Positions 17,702 through 25,900 of a DNA stretch of 64,000 nucleotides are shown in pieces. Position 1 is the first letter of the stretch. Each line of letters opens with the position of its first letter. The DNA is from Salinibaculum rarum (GTDB taxonomy: Archaea > Halobacteriota > Halobacteria > Halobacteriales > Haloarculaceae). The notes beneath the pieces are model-generated. The model did not search any database, was not told the DNA's origin, and saw only the letters and a program-made list of their open reading frames with translations. The DNA lies in assembly GCF_030505615.1 (NCBI RefSeq), contig NZ_CP129992.1, positions 2,294,001 to 2,358,000 on the forward strand, in the 5' to 3' direction. Both the position numbers and the translations under genes were made by a program.

Positions 17702-17968
17702 TCACTCCGCCGCGCAGTTGGTGGGCAACAGTTCCAGCTCAGCCAGTTCGTCAGCCGGGACAGACGCTTGCTCGTCGTCTGGGAACTCTGAGAGGGCGTC
17801 GTTGGCCTGTTCGGGATCTCCAGTCAATTCCTCGTATACATCGACGTTGATACTGTCCGGTATATGCCACTCCGCAAACTCGGCTTCGTTTTGACTATCG
17901 AGAACAAGCGGGGCCGCGTCGTCATTTCGTAACTGTTCACTGAGCTCTTCCGGCGATATATCCTGCAT
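17702..17968 (-). pseudogene. Rhodanese-like protein lacking the catalytic loop
   Basis: The 88 residues start as a rhodanese domain (ISPEELSEQLRNDDAAPLVL, then EAEFAEWHIPDSINVDVYEEL). Where the active-site strand and cysteine loop (vvvC-x4-G) should follow DDEQ, the frame goes to ASVPADELAELELLPTNCAAE and stops. The catalytic cysteine and the final helix-strand are missing, so sulfur transfer is unlikely. It may be a deleted gene or a shortened binding protein. It is probably co-transcribed with the MFS gene. Confidence 0.6.
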
Positions 17969-18057
17969 CGGTACTCCGGAATAGCAGACAAGTTTGAATA
18001 TAGCTGCTGCCGGACATGGCCGGCAACATTAATACTAACTAGTCCGACGGTAGTAAC

Positions 18058-18792
18058 ATGAGTCTGTACGAGACCTCGATTCGGGTCAAACACGAGTGTC
18101 CGTATCGAGAGATTTCGGAGCGGTACCCGGACCTGACAATCCGTGAGTGGCCGCTGAGCGACTGCCAGGTGCTCGAGATTACCGCAGAGACGACACCGAC
18201 CGACGAGTTGCTCGACGACATCAACCAGATCGGAACCGTCCTGCACGAATCGGAGGACGACAATGGGTATCACGTCGTCACCCAATCCTGTCTCTGTTCA
18301 CTCGACCAATCAATCATCGACCGCTTCGAGGAACACAACTGCCTGTATCAGTCGCCGACGATCTACCGCCAGGGCTGGGAGCACTACACTGTCGTCGCCT
18401 TCGACAGCGAAGACATCCGAGAGTTGCTCGGTGATTTGCGTGCCGACAGAGAGATCGAACTGCTCTCGAAAACCTCGATATCGGAGACGCAGATTCCCCA
18501 CAGCATGCTGGCCCCGGCAAACCAGCTGTTCGAGGACATTACTGACCGCCAGCTCGCAGCACTCCAGTTGGCACTGGAACGTGGGTACTACGAACAACCG
18601 CGGAAAACCTCGCTTCGGGACCTGGCCGAGCAGACGGCAGTCGCTCGCTCGACGTACGAAGAACACCTCCGGAAGGCAGAGAACAAACTCCTCACGAACG
18701 CGGGGCAGTTCCTACGGCTGGTTACCGCGACGTCGACGGCAGACCCGCTGGAAGTAGACAAGACAGGACAGACCGAACAGCCTGCCGACTAA
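18058..18792 (+). CDS. HTH_10 (bacterio-opsin-activator-like) regulator
   Basis: The 244-residue protein has a haloarchaeal N-terminal sensor-like region with spaced cysteines (HECPYREI, SDCQVLEI, SCLCSLD, NCLY). A C-terminal HTH_10 domain follows: LTDRQLAALQLALERGYYEQPRK-type start, then LAEQTAVARSTYEEHLRKAE as the recognition unit. Such proteins activate respiratory or light-related genes in haloarchaea. The cysteines could sense redox or bind a metal, which is an inference. It is divergent from the rhodanese/MFS pair (90 bases between starts), a likely target. Confidence 0.82.
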   Translation: MSLYETSIRVKHECPYREISERYPDLTIREWPLSDCQVLEITAETTPTDELLDDINQIGTVLHESEDDNGYHVVTQSCLCSLDQSIIDRFEEHNCLYQSPTIYRQGWEHYTVVAFDSEDIRELLGDLRADREIELLSKTSISETQIPHSMLAPANQLFEDITDRQLAALQLALERGYYEQPRKTSLRDLAEQTAVARSTYEEHLRKAENKLLTNAGQFLRLVTATSTADPLEVDKTGQTEQPAD

Positions 18793-18848
18793 CCCATCGG
18801 CAGGGCACCAGACGAGTACTTACACACCTAGCGCAAGTTCAAGTTACT

Positions 18849-19454
18849 ATGGGCGACGTCGAGAGTTTCATTCGATTCTGCGAAAGCGAGTTCGGAACGG
18901 CAGTCATGGACCGCGAGGCCGCCTATCTAAAGCAACACGTCGGAGCCACCGACCGGATTCTGGACGTTGGATGCGGCATCGGCTCGCTCGAAGAACGCAT
19001 GCCCCACCGCGAGATAATCGGGCTTGACCGCTCGGCAGCGATGGTTCAGGCGGCACGAGAGCGGGTTTCCGCACCGTTCGTACTCGGCGACGCGACTGCA
19101 CTCCCCATCGCAGACGGCGCCGTCGATGCCGTCGTGTTCGTCTCGACGCTCGAATTCATCCCCTACGTTGACGCAGTACTATCCGAGGCAACTCGCGTCC
19201 TCGCGTCCGATGGGACCCTGGTTACACTCGTCTTGAACACGCGCTCCGAGTACGTGCAAGCGAACCTCCAGCGTGACGGTTCGTACTTCCAGCAGATGGT
19301 CCACCAGGATTCCGAAGAACTGGAAGACACAATCCTGGAATCTGTTGCTGGAAATCAGGAGTTTTTCCTCGGTATCTCGGATGAGGAAGTGTTCGAGACT
19401 GCCGACCCGACGGCCGCTGCCATCTCAGCGATAGTCGGGACCCCGAACGAGTGA
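18849..19454 (+). CDS. Class I SAM-dependent methyltransferase
   Basis: The 201-residue protein has motif I ILDVGCGIGSLEE (about residues 37-49), an acidic end of strand 2 (IIGLDRSAAM), motif LGDATALPIADGAVDAVV, and motif LVTLVLN. This is a UbiE/Methyltransf_11-type Rossmann fold binding S-adenosylmethionine. The acceptor substrate is unknown. It follows the HTH_10 regulator by about 55 bases on the same strand and may be co-transcribed. Confidence 0.85.
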   Translation: MGDVESFIRFCESEFGTAVMDREAAYLKQHVGATDRILDVGCGIGSLEERMPHREIIGLDRSAAMVQAARERVSAPFVLGDATALPIADGAVDAVVFVSTLEFIPYVDAVLSEATRVLASDGTLVTLVLNTRSEYVQANLQRDGSYFQQMVHQDSEELEDTILESVAGNQEFFLGISDEEVFETADPTAAAISAIVGTPNE

Positions 19455-19519
19455 CCGGAATACCCCACTAGATTTCGGAAATACACACCTTTCGAGTGCT
19501 GGAACACCGGTGCCGCTGT

Positions 19520-19909
19520 TCAGTCCTCTTGGATGACCATGATTTTCACCCGACGGACCCCGTCGAAGTCACGGAGTCGGTACGTCAGCGTCCGCACGCG
19601 TTCGACCGGCCCACGGCAGAACAGCGACTCCAGACACCACTCGCCCTGGTGAGTGTGACTCGTGTTGAGAATGACGTCCTGGTAATCGTGTTGCACGCTA
19701 TGGAGCTCGCGGATGACCTCGTGGTGCCGGTAGTCAAATCCGACGAGCGCCACGATCTCGCCGGTCGTTTCTTCGAGACGCGAATGGGATTCGATGTACT
19801 CCTGCATCGCTTCTCTGACGGCCCTGGACCGGTTTTCCAGATCTTCCTGTTGCCAGACTCGGTCGAATTCTTCGACCACATCGTCAGGGATGTTGAAGCT
19901 CGTTCGCAT
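19520..19909 (-). CDS. nikR: Nickel-responsive regulator NikR
   Basis: The 129-residue protein has an N-terminal ribbon-helix-helix DNA-binding domain (MRTSFNIPDDVVEEFDRV, RSRAVREAMQEYI). A C-terminal ACT-like domain carries the high-affinity nickel ligands: H74 (HDYQDV), H85 and H87 (SHTHQGE) and C92 (WCLE). The length is normal. NikR represses nickel uptake when nickel is bound. It is divergent from the nickel/cobalt permease at 20016 with about 106 bases between the starts, the expected target. No clear GTATGA-type dyad was found there. Confidence 0.92.
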   Translation of the reverse strand: MRTSFNIPDDVVEEFDRVWQQEDLENRSRAVREAMQEYIESHSRLEETTGEIVALVGFDYRHHEVIRELHSVQHDYQDVILNTSHTHQGEWCLESLFCRGPVERVRTLTYRLRDFDGVRRVKIMVIQED

Positions 19910-20015
19910 TGCTGGAACAGTGGTCCTGCCCGCACAAGATACCTCTCGTATGATGATGCCCCCGATTCGGTATTAACAACCCCTATGCCGATTTGCGCGC
20001 CGAGTATTGAATAGA

Positions 20016-20855
20016 ATGTTTCACTCTGAGGCCTTCGGACTCCTTCTCGGGGCTGTGGCGCTCGGGGCAGTCCACGGGATTGAACCAGGCCACGGCTGGC
20101 CAGTCGCGGCCTCCTACGCCCTCGACCAGGCGAACAAGTGGGTCTACGGCTTCGCCGCGAGTCTCATCCTCGGTATCGGGCACCTCATCAGCAGTCTCGC
20201 CATGGTGTTCGTGTTTTTCTACGCGAAGAGCTATTTCAATCTCACGCAGGTCAACGAACCAATCAACTTGGTCGGAGACATCTTCCTCGGTGGCCCCGTC
20301 AGTGTCGCCGCCGGTCTCTTGCTCATCGTGCTCGGCATTCGAGAGTATCACCACGGCCACTCCCACAGTGAGTCTGACGAAGACCACTCCCAAGAGGGAC
20401 ATTCCCACGACCACACACACGACGGGGACCACTCACACAAGCACGACCAAGTCCACGATGGTGCACACTCTCAGAGCACGGACGACGCTGGGTTCTTGGC
20501 CCGATTAAAGCGGCGTCTACCATTCGGAGGCGGACACGGTCATTCACACGAACAACTCGACGAGGCGGCGAATCGGGATTTGTTCGGCATCGCTTGGTTT
20601 GCCTTCCTTCTCGGGTTCGCCCACGAGGAAGAGTTCGAAATTATCGCCCTGTGTGCCGGGTCAGCGTACTGTCTGGAACTCATGCTCGCCTACGCGATTA
20701 CCGTTATCGTCGGCATCGTCGGGCTGACGATGCTGTTGATTGCCGGATACGAACACAACGAGGACCGTGTCAAGAAGTACACTCCCTATCTCCCGGTGTT
20801 CTCGGCGGGTGTCCTTATCATCATGGGAGTAGGATTCGTCACTGGCCTCTTCTGA
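20016..20855 (+). CDS. Nickel/cobalt permease with histidine-rich loop
   Basis: The 279-residue membrane protein has about six helices. The first reads LGAVALGAVHGIEPGHGWPV, whose HGxEPGH is a metal-transport motif of the NiCoT/RcnA-like group; a second HEEEF motif lies after the loop. A long cytoplasmic or external loop (about residues 110-185) is packed with His-Asp pairs (HSHDHTHDGDHSHKHD) and probably binds Ni or Co. Start ATG 20016 is preferred to TTG 20007. Divergence from nikR implies nickel control. Direction, uptake or export, cannot be decided from sequence alone. Confidence 0.82.
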   Translation: MFHSEAFGLLLGAVALGAVHGIEPGHGWPVAASYALDQANKWVYGFAASLILGIGHLISSLAMVFVFFYAKSYFNLTQVNEPINLVGDIFLGGPVSVAAGLLLIVLGIREYHHGHSHSESDEDHSQEGHSHDHTHDGDHSHKHDQVHDGAHSQSTDDAGFLARLKRRLPFGGGHGHSHEQLDEAANRDLFGIAWFAFLLGFAHEEEFEIIALCAGSAYCLELMLAYAITVIVGIVGLTMLLIAGYEHNEDRVKKYTPYLPVFSAGVLIIMGVGFVTGLF

Positions 20856-21217
20856 CCAAACTTAGCTTTCTGCCCTGAATATCAAATTGACGCCGATACC
20901 CGCCTGCCGACCCCACACTCTGGTTGCCAAAGTGCTATCAGTCGGCCTCGGCCGGACTTGCGCGAGATAGACGTCATCGTTGAAGAGTGCCAACAACGAT
21001 AGGGAGCAAACAGTCGTGGTCCACCGTGATGGGTCTGCGTCGGTTCTACACTGATTCCACAGTGAACAATAAAGTGGTGCCGTGTCACATTACCAGCGGT
21101 GCCAGCAAACGACCCCTCCCCATTCTCATATACTTGATTGGGCTACGAAATCCGTGCTCAGCGAGACAGTCCTCGACGTTTGCTGGGAACTCGTAATTGC
21201 CGAGAATGTCAGCAATA
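20856..21217. other. Gene-poor stretch before the tnpB element
   Basis: No intact gene is seen. On the minus strand two short peptides look like coding debris: IADILGNYEFPANVEDCLAE directly beside the IS right end at 21217, and SLLALFNDDVYLAQVRPRPT near 20950-21010, ending at a stop near 20867. Neither has a start codon or known domain. They are probably remnants of genes cut by the IS. Confidence 0.35.
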
Positions 21218-21269
21218 GTGACATCCTCCGCGCCGTGAACGGCGCGGCTTCCCGGCATGGGAATACCAG

Positions 21270-22529
21270 TTAAGTTTCGCTGTTGCTGGCAGAGGGTTCC
21301 GACCCGTGGAAAGTCGAGAGGGTCATCTGCGAGGATTCCTCGCTCGTCTCTCGGTGGGTCGTGGCGCTGTCACAGGCGCTCCCATCCCGTGAGATGTCAT
21401 CGCCCGCCGGTTTCAGCGGCAGGCTCTCACCCCACGGGTCGTGGCGGTCAGCGATGTTGACCGCCGCGTTGATGTCTGCGTGATACTCCGATACCCAACA
21501 CTCGTCGTTCGTACACCGGAACTCGTCACCGTTGCGGTAGCCGACGTGTTGGCAGGCCTGGCAGGTCTGGCTGGTGTACTCCGGCCAGACGTACTCGACA
21601 GGAATACCGGCGGCTCTGGCTTTGTCTTCGATGCGTCCCTGCAACCGAGCGAACGCCCATGCGTGGAGGCGTCGGTTCATCCACTCGCCGTAATCGAGGT
21701 CTTCGCGGATGTACGAGAGGTCTTCCAGAACGACAACAGGCTTCTCGAATCGACAGGCGTACTCGATGGCACGTCGAGACGCCTTCTCGATGATGTCAGT
21801 GAGTGCGTTCTGGTAGTGGTCGAATCGCTCGTCTATCCGCCACTGCGCGGCGTCTTGCTCTTGCAGGCGGGTGAGTGTCGTGAACATCTCTTTGCGAAGG
21901 TGGCGGGCACGCCCGCCGTTGACGAGGAGCGGGTTGCTTGGAGAACCATTCTCGCAGGCACAGCCCGCGAGCAGGTGAGCTTCACCGATGTCGAAGCCGA
22001 CTGGCGTCACGTCATCGTCAGTACTGTCGTAGTCGGGTTCTTGCACCTCGTAGTCGACGGTGACGTGCAGTTCCCAGCTCGTGCGGTAACGCTGGAGTCG
22101 GAACTCTCCCACTTCGGCACTCTCATCGAGGAGGTCATGCCACAGATCGGCTTGGGCGGGATTGATCCGCACCGGAAACCAGAGGTGGTAGTCCTCGTGG
22201 TGTGGGAGTTTCACGTACCATTCGATAGCGTTCTCTGGTTGGTGGTCAAGACTGAATCCTCGTTCGGTAAATCGGACTGGATGGTCGTCTGCAAGTTCGT
22301 CGGCATCATCAACCAGTCCGGGGACGTAGTTTTTCAGCGCGTCTTTGGCATAGCTGGACAGGTCGTAGGGAGTCACGACCTCGTTGACTGCATTTTTCGT
22401 CCCACAGCCAGCGTCAAAAGCGTCGTGTAGTGCTTCTCGGTAGCCCGAGAGTGTTTCCTGAAGCTTTCGCTCTTTGTGGGCTGTCGGGGGCGCAAGTGTG
22501 GCTTGGAGTGTCTTAGTTGCTGTTGCCAT
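21270..22529 (-). CDS. tnpB: RNA-guided nuclease TnpB (IS1341-type transposase)
   Basis: The 419-residue protein has an N-terminal OrfB_IS605 region, a split RuvC nuclease with Asp in VGFDIGEAHLLAG, Glu in VVVLEDLSYIRED and Asp in HADINAAVNIADR, and a zinc finger (CQACQ and CTNDEC). All three catalytic acids and the four cysteines are present, so it should be active. TnpB cuts DNA guided by omega-RNA from the element's right end. The tail past residue 370 (DPWGESLPLKP onward) is the usual haloarchaeal extension. ATG 22529 lies inside the preceding small gene (17-base overlap), suggesting coupled translation. Confidence 0.9.
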   Translation of the reverse strand: MATATKTLQATLAPPTAHKERKLQETLSGYREALHDAFDAGCGTKNAVNEVVTPYDLSSYAKDALKNYVPGLVDDADELADDHPVRFTERGFSLDHQPENAIEWYVKLPHHEDYHLWFPVRINPAQADLWHDLLDESAEVGEFRLQRYRTSWELHVTVDYEVQEPDYDSTDDDVTPVGFDIGEAHLLAGCACENGSPSNPLLVNGGRARHLRKEMFTTLTRLQEQDAAQWRIDERFDHYQNALTDIIEKASRRAIEYACRFEKPVVVLEDLSYIREDLDYGEWMNRRLHAWAFARLQGRIEDKARAAGIPVEYVWPEYTSQTCQACQHVGYRNGDEFRCTNDECWVSEYHADINAAVNIADRHDPWGESLPLKPAGDDISRDGSACDSATTHRETSEESSQMTLSTFHGSEPSASNSET

Positions 22530-22656
22530 CGGCTTCGAGACCTTTTTCGATGAGTTCCCGGTAGGCGCGAGGGTGGCGAACGCCGTTCTCCCGCGCATAC
22601 GCTTTGACGCGCTCGTGAAGTTCGCTTCCGCGTTCGATATCTACGTCAACCTTCAC
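22513..22656 (-). CDS. Small RHH-like protein encoded ahead of tnpB (47 aa)
   Basis: A GTG start at 22656 opens a 47-residue frame: VKVDVDIERGSELHERVKAY, then AREN...RAYRELIEKGLEADGNSN. A beta strand followed by two amphipathic helices fits a minimal ribbon-helix-helix fold, though no ATG is present. It overlaps the tnpB start by 17 bases. Just upstream are two copies of agttatgttt (22663-22672 and 22687-22696), placed as an operator would be. It may be a repressor of the element. The fold call is by eye only. Confidence 0.55.
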   Translation of the reverse strand: MKVDVDIERGSELHERVKAYARENGVRHPRAYRELIEKGLEADGNSN

Positions 22657-22662
22657 AGAGAT

Positions 22663-22696
22663 AGTTATGTTTTTAGTAAAGTAAAAAGTTATGTTT
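22663..22696. promoter_or_regulatory. Direct repeats upstream of the tnpB-linked small gene
   Basis: The ten-base word agttatgttt occurs at 22663-22672 and again at 22687-22696, 24 bases apart, in an AT-rich island directly before the GTG at 22656. Spacing near two helical turns and the position suggest an operator or a promoter with repeated sites. Confidence 0.4.
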
Positions 22697-22817
22697 CTGG
22701 TATTCAGGACTGGCTAGACAGTGTGGTTGATTCCCTGACAGACGCGCTTCCTCCCCGCCCTGTTCGTTCTTCGGTTCCAACAGGTGTCGGAACACTTGTC
22801 ACTCACGGAAAGGGCGG

Positions 22818-22975
22818 GGTTTCCGCGCTGTATCAAGATGAAGCAGTCGGTGAAACCTTTTGCAACGAATATGTCGTCGACACCCTCGTGGTCCTGCACC
22901 TCGGCTAGTAATTGCTCTACCTCTGTCTCTCGGTCGGTCAGTGACTGGTCTTCTGTTATCCTGCCGAAACTGCGT
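22818..22975 (-). pseudogene. Gene remnant cut by the IS left end
   Basis: On the minus strand a frame without a start codon reads TEDQSLTDRETEVEQLLAEV, then QDHEGVDDIFVAKGFTDCFILIQRG, and then enters the IS hairpin (NPALSVSDK). The composition is haloarchaeal and the helix-strand pattern is protein-like, but the family is not recognised. It is read as the surviving part of a gene into which the element inserted. Confidence 0.45.
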
Positions 22976-23003
22976 TGCCGCGAACATCACCGCTGAGGCG
23001 TGC

Positions 23004-23240
23004 TCAGGCTTGTGTGATTTTGACGTGCCACTCGTCTGAGGCCGGATTCGCGGTTTCGTGTTCGAACCCACGTTCGTCGATGACAGCGTACAGTGGCTCA
23101 GGTTCGAAGCTATTGATCAGGAGGAGCGCTTCATCAGCGGACAAGTCTTCGAGAGCAGTCATGATTTCTCCAAACGGTTCACCGTCGATTTCCCGCGCAT
23201 CTACCGTTTTGTCAGCCTCACCGAACGGTTTTGCAGACAT
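23004..23240 (-). CDS. DUF2249 domain protein
   Basis: The 78-residue protein has the DUF2249/TusA-like pattern: DAREIDGEPFGEIMTALEDL, a helix with LSADEALLLINSFEPEPLYAVI, then a beta strand ending WHVKITQA. Such small proteins cluster with hemerythrins, nitrite reductases and halocyanins in haloarchaea; a role in metal or redox handling is supposed, not known. A second DUF2249 protein is at 32478. The gene lies between the IS and the 12-TM gene on the same strand. Confidence 0.8.
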   Translation of the reverse strand: MSAKPFGEADKTVDAREIDGEPFGEIMTALEDLSADEALLLINSFEPEPLYAVIDERGFEHETANPASDEWHVKITQA

Positions 23241-23402
23241 ACCTGACCACTAGTTCGAGTCACGACTATACTTTTGCCCGATGACGTTCGCCTGACGCGG
23301 ACACCGTTCGTGCGACAAACTCGTCGGACTACCAGGCCAACCTCCAACACCGGGAAAGCGCGAGCATCTCACGTTGGTTTCTCGTATGCCTGAGTGGCTA
23401 CC

Positions 23403-24767
23403 TCATTCATTGACAGGAGGGTCACCTGGTGCAGTCGGTTCCGTACGCGGGTCGAGTGACCCCAAGAGAATTCGACTGAGAGGATGCGGGCTGTGGGCAT
23501 GAATCACGAGTAGCATGTTGGCTCCAAAAACGAGGATACCGAGTCCGACGAGTGCGCCACCGATGGCCTGCATTGTCGGTGAGAATCGGAACCAGTCTGT
23601 GGCAACAAGGAGAAGCGTTCCGCTTCCGAGTAACGTTCCGTCCGCTGCCGCGAGTCTGCCATCGTAGAGATCATCGATCATCGGGACTGGCTCGTAGCCG
23701 AGGAGGTCGCTGTATCGGTGCACCCAGATAATGAAGGGTATGATGTGGTAGAGCGTCCCAAAGACAACAAAGCCGACGGCTCCCAAGACAAAGAGATGGA
23801 CGGTCCCTGGTGCGCCGAATAAGTTCGCTGGTGCGGTCGGATTCTGGATCCAGGCTGGCAGCGTGAGAAGCGCCCAGGCAGTGAGTGACGGGACGACGAC
23901 AGTATAGCGCGTGTGCATCGGCGTCCACTCGACTTGCATTTCGTAGAGCTTCCGTGCAAGTATCACACTAAAGGCAAGCGCCGCCCCAACGACCAGAACA
24001 CCACCGACTTGCGCGAGAAGGACTGCATCAAGCAGCCGACCGACTGCCAGGAGGACGACTCCAACTGGATGACCGATTTCCTCGACCCGACGCAGATACT
24101 CGTCAAAACCGTGGAGTTCGGTCTGGGTAAACATCGTCCCTAACTGATAGAGCGCGCCATAGACGGTTGTCAGCACGGCACCGAAGATCGCGACCGTAGC
24201 GTGCATCGCGACCACGGCGGTCCGGCTTAGGGACAACTCAGGGAATATGGGACTAGTAAATCCCGTCGCGAGCAGAAAGCCCAGCAGTGTGAGGACGAGA
24301 AAAAAGCCGAGTGACAGCAAAAAGTGACGCTCGGTCACATCGTAGGAGTCGAACGTCGCCATCGTCCGCCCGATATTGTAAACGAAAGTCCAGAAGCCAG
24401 CCAACATGAGTCCGCCAAAGGGAATCAGCCAGACCAGCGAGTTCAGGAGTAACCCGGTGACAAATCCGAGCAATCCGACGACGACAAGCGTCAACTGGAG
24501 ACTGGCGAGGCGGCGTGAGTGTAGCGTTGTACCTGACCAGACAGGGACGAACTGAGTCATCGCGCCCATGATGGTGATGCATATCCAGCCTGCTAACAGT
24601 AGATGAACGTGTGCGAGCGTCGCGAAACCGGTTACACTGTCCAGGGCTATACCGAGGCCAAAGAGAACGCCAGCCAGCAGAAAGCCAAGAGCTACCACGA
24701 AGTGGCGCAACGGGACTGTCATCGGCGGTTGCTGGTCTGCCTCAATATCTCCCAGAATCGCGGCCAT
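23403..24767 (-). CDS. 12-TM membrane protein resembling haem-copper oxidase subunit I
   Basis: The 454-residue protein has about 12 membrane helices. Histidines sit inside helices: AHVHLLLAGW in helix 2, VAMHATVAIFG mid-protein, TVHLFVLGAVG and YHIIPFIIWVHRY near helices 9-10. This resembles the haem ligands of cbb3/NorB-like subunit I, but the full His set and the helix VI Cu-site motif are not evident, so it is not called an oxidase. It lies in a nirK neighbourhood and its promoter has a CGAA-N4-TTCA palindrome (24806-24817). ATG 24767 fits that promoter; ATG 24722 would be a shorter alternative. Confidence 0.6.
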   Translation of the reverse strand: MAAILGDIEADQQPPMTVPLRHFVVALGFLLAGVLFGLGIALDSVTGFATLAHVHLLLAGWICITIMGAMTQFVPVWSGTTLHSRRLASLQLTLVVVGLLGFVTGLLLNSLVWLIPFGGLMLAGFWTFVYNIGRTMATFDSYDVTERHFLLSLGFFLVLTLLGFLLATGFTSPIFPELSLSRTAVVAMHATVAIFGAVLTTVYGALYQLGTMFTQTELHGFDEYLRRVEEIGHPVGVVLLAVGRLLDAVLLAQVGGVLVVGAALAFSVILARKLYEMQVEWTPMHTRYTVVVPSLTAWALLTLPAWIQNPTAPANLFGAPGTVHLFVLGAVGFVVFGTLYHIIPFIIWVHRYSDLLGYEPVPMIDDLYDGRLAAADGTLLGSGTLLLVATDWFRFSPTMQAIGGALVGLGILVFGANMLLVIHAHSPHPLSRILLGSLDPRTEPTAPGDPPVNE

Positions 24768-24805
24768 GCATTCTACTAGACTATTCAACTCCCTACATGT
24801 ATCTC

Positions 24806-24817
24806 CGAATATATTCA
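24806..24817. promoter_or_regulatory. CGAA-N4-TTCA palindrome before the 12-TM gene
   Basis: The sequence cgaatatattca, one base from a perfect CGAA-N4-TTCG dyad, lies 39-50 bases before the ATG at 24767. The same dyad is found before the halocyanin gene and nirK, so it may be a shared activator site for anaerobic respiration genes. Confidence 0.5.
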
Positions 24818-24951
24818 TGACAGTGGAATATACTGTTGAGTAGCATCTGGTCAACTGTCACAAGACAACTCGTCTGAGACTCGATTGTCCAGCTAACGCC
24901 GGTAATTAGTGTGGTGTACCACTTGGACTGAACGTCATCTCGTTCTCGTAC

Positions 24952-25554
24952 TCAGAACGGCGCGTCCGGCCCAGGCCCGCGGCTTTCTGATCCAGATTCA
25001 GTGCCACACCCTGTGCGTCGGGACGGCCCATCACTACCCCCATCGGAGACGTGGGTTACGCTATCACTCTCTTGATACTGTTTCTCAAGTTCTTCGAGCT
25101 TTGCGTTGATTTCGCTTGCGCGGTGGTGCATTCGGTCGACACGGACTCGTATGAGGTCGTAGCTGTGTCTCTCGCTAAGGTCGTTCCAGGCCCGAAACGA
25201 GCCCTTTGTGAGCGTGTCACTCTGTGGGCAAAACTCCGTCGTGGGTGTGAATTCTGCCCGCAGTACCGTTGGGTCATCTGCCTGTTCTGCATAGCGGTAC
25301 CCTGCTCCAGCGTGTCGCGTATCGAGATTCAACCGGGCGAGGTTGTACCCGAAGGTCATGTCGTAGACTCCCCGGTCATCGAATATCTCTTTGGTTACCT
25401 CGTGGAATTCGATATGCGCATCGTCTGCCAGTACGTTCTGCCCCGACAGGAACCAGCCCGGTTCAGGGTTGTATTCGGGGTCGAATTCGTCGTACTCGCC
25501 AAAGAGGTCCCCGCGGTCGCTGGAACCACCGCCGATGGATGGAAAGCCCGGCAT
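24952..25554 (-). CDS. Conserved haloarchaeal-type protein of unknown function
   Basis: The protein has about 200 residues. It opens MPGFPSIGGGSSDRGDLFGE, has a beta-rich centre (DDAHIEFHEVTKEIFDDRGV, YNLARLNLDTRHAG), and then an amphipathic helix (HHRASEINAKLEELEKQYQE). The tail is disordered and Ser/Gly-rich. No signal peptide, membrane helix or catalytic motif is seen, so it is probably cytoplasmic. It is not recognised. It sits between the 12-TM gene and the copper chaperone in the nirK neighbourhood. ATG 25554 is chosen; the open frame upstream has no family-like features. Confidence 0.6.
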   Translation of the reverse strand: MPGFPSIGGGSSDRGDLFGEYDEFDPEYNPEPGWFLSGQNVLADDAHIEFHEVTKEIFDDRGVYDMTFGYNLARLNLDTRHAGAGYRYAEQADDPTVLRAEFTPTTEFCPQSDTLTKGSFRAWNDLSERHSYDLIRVRVDRMHHRASEINAKLEELEKQYQESDSVTHVSDGGSDGPSRRTGCGTESGSESRGPGPDAPF

Positions 25555-25900
25555 ACCTGAACACAAAAGCTCGATACGCACCAGGGTGGTGCCTAATATG
25601 TTCCCGCGGCCATCTGTCCCCAAGATTGCCCTCCCCAATCTGGTAATGCAGTCTCCGTCGATGTCAGCCTGTCAGAGAAACAGCCACAGGCGATTTACTA
25701 CGATGCAATCCGAACGACGAATGTTGGGAGTAGAGACTGTTTCAGCAAGTGGTGCAAGAGACAGACAATCTTGGTAACGACAGCGAGGCTCGGAGCTCCA
25801 ACGACCCTTCCGAGAGGCCCTCGCCCCGTTCACGAAAACTATCCTTGAATCTCGATACGATGGCTACTATGCACCGAGGTTTGCAATCGGATTTTGCGCG

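Larger units (their letters stand above)
21218..22825 (-). mobile_element. IS200/IS605-type (IS1341-like) element with tnpB and small RHH gene
   Basis: The element holds tnpB and a 47-codon gene. After tnpB lies the hairpin ccgcgccgtgaacggcgcgg (21228-21247) and then gtgacatcctc (21218-21228), the usual kind of right end; omega-RNA should cover this part. At the other side, ccccgccct (22753-22761) pairs with agggcgggg (22811-22819), a likely subterminal hairpin of the left end. No tnpA is present, so mobility would need a TnpA from elsewhere. The outer borders are estimates. Confidence 0.65.

Noticed and set aside
19910..20015. NikR operator of the GTATGA-N16-TCATAC type
   Set aside because: Only one half-like word (gtatgatgatg) is visible; no paired half at fixed spacing.
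23403..24767. Calling the 12-TM protein a cbb3 oxidase or NO reductase
   Set aside because: Helical histidines are present, but the full haem/copper ligand set could not be found, so an enzyme name would be unsupported.
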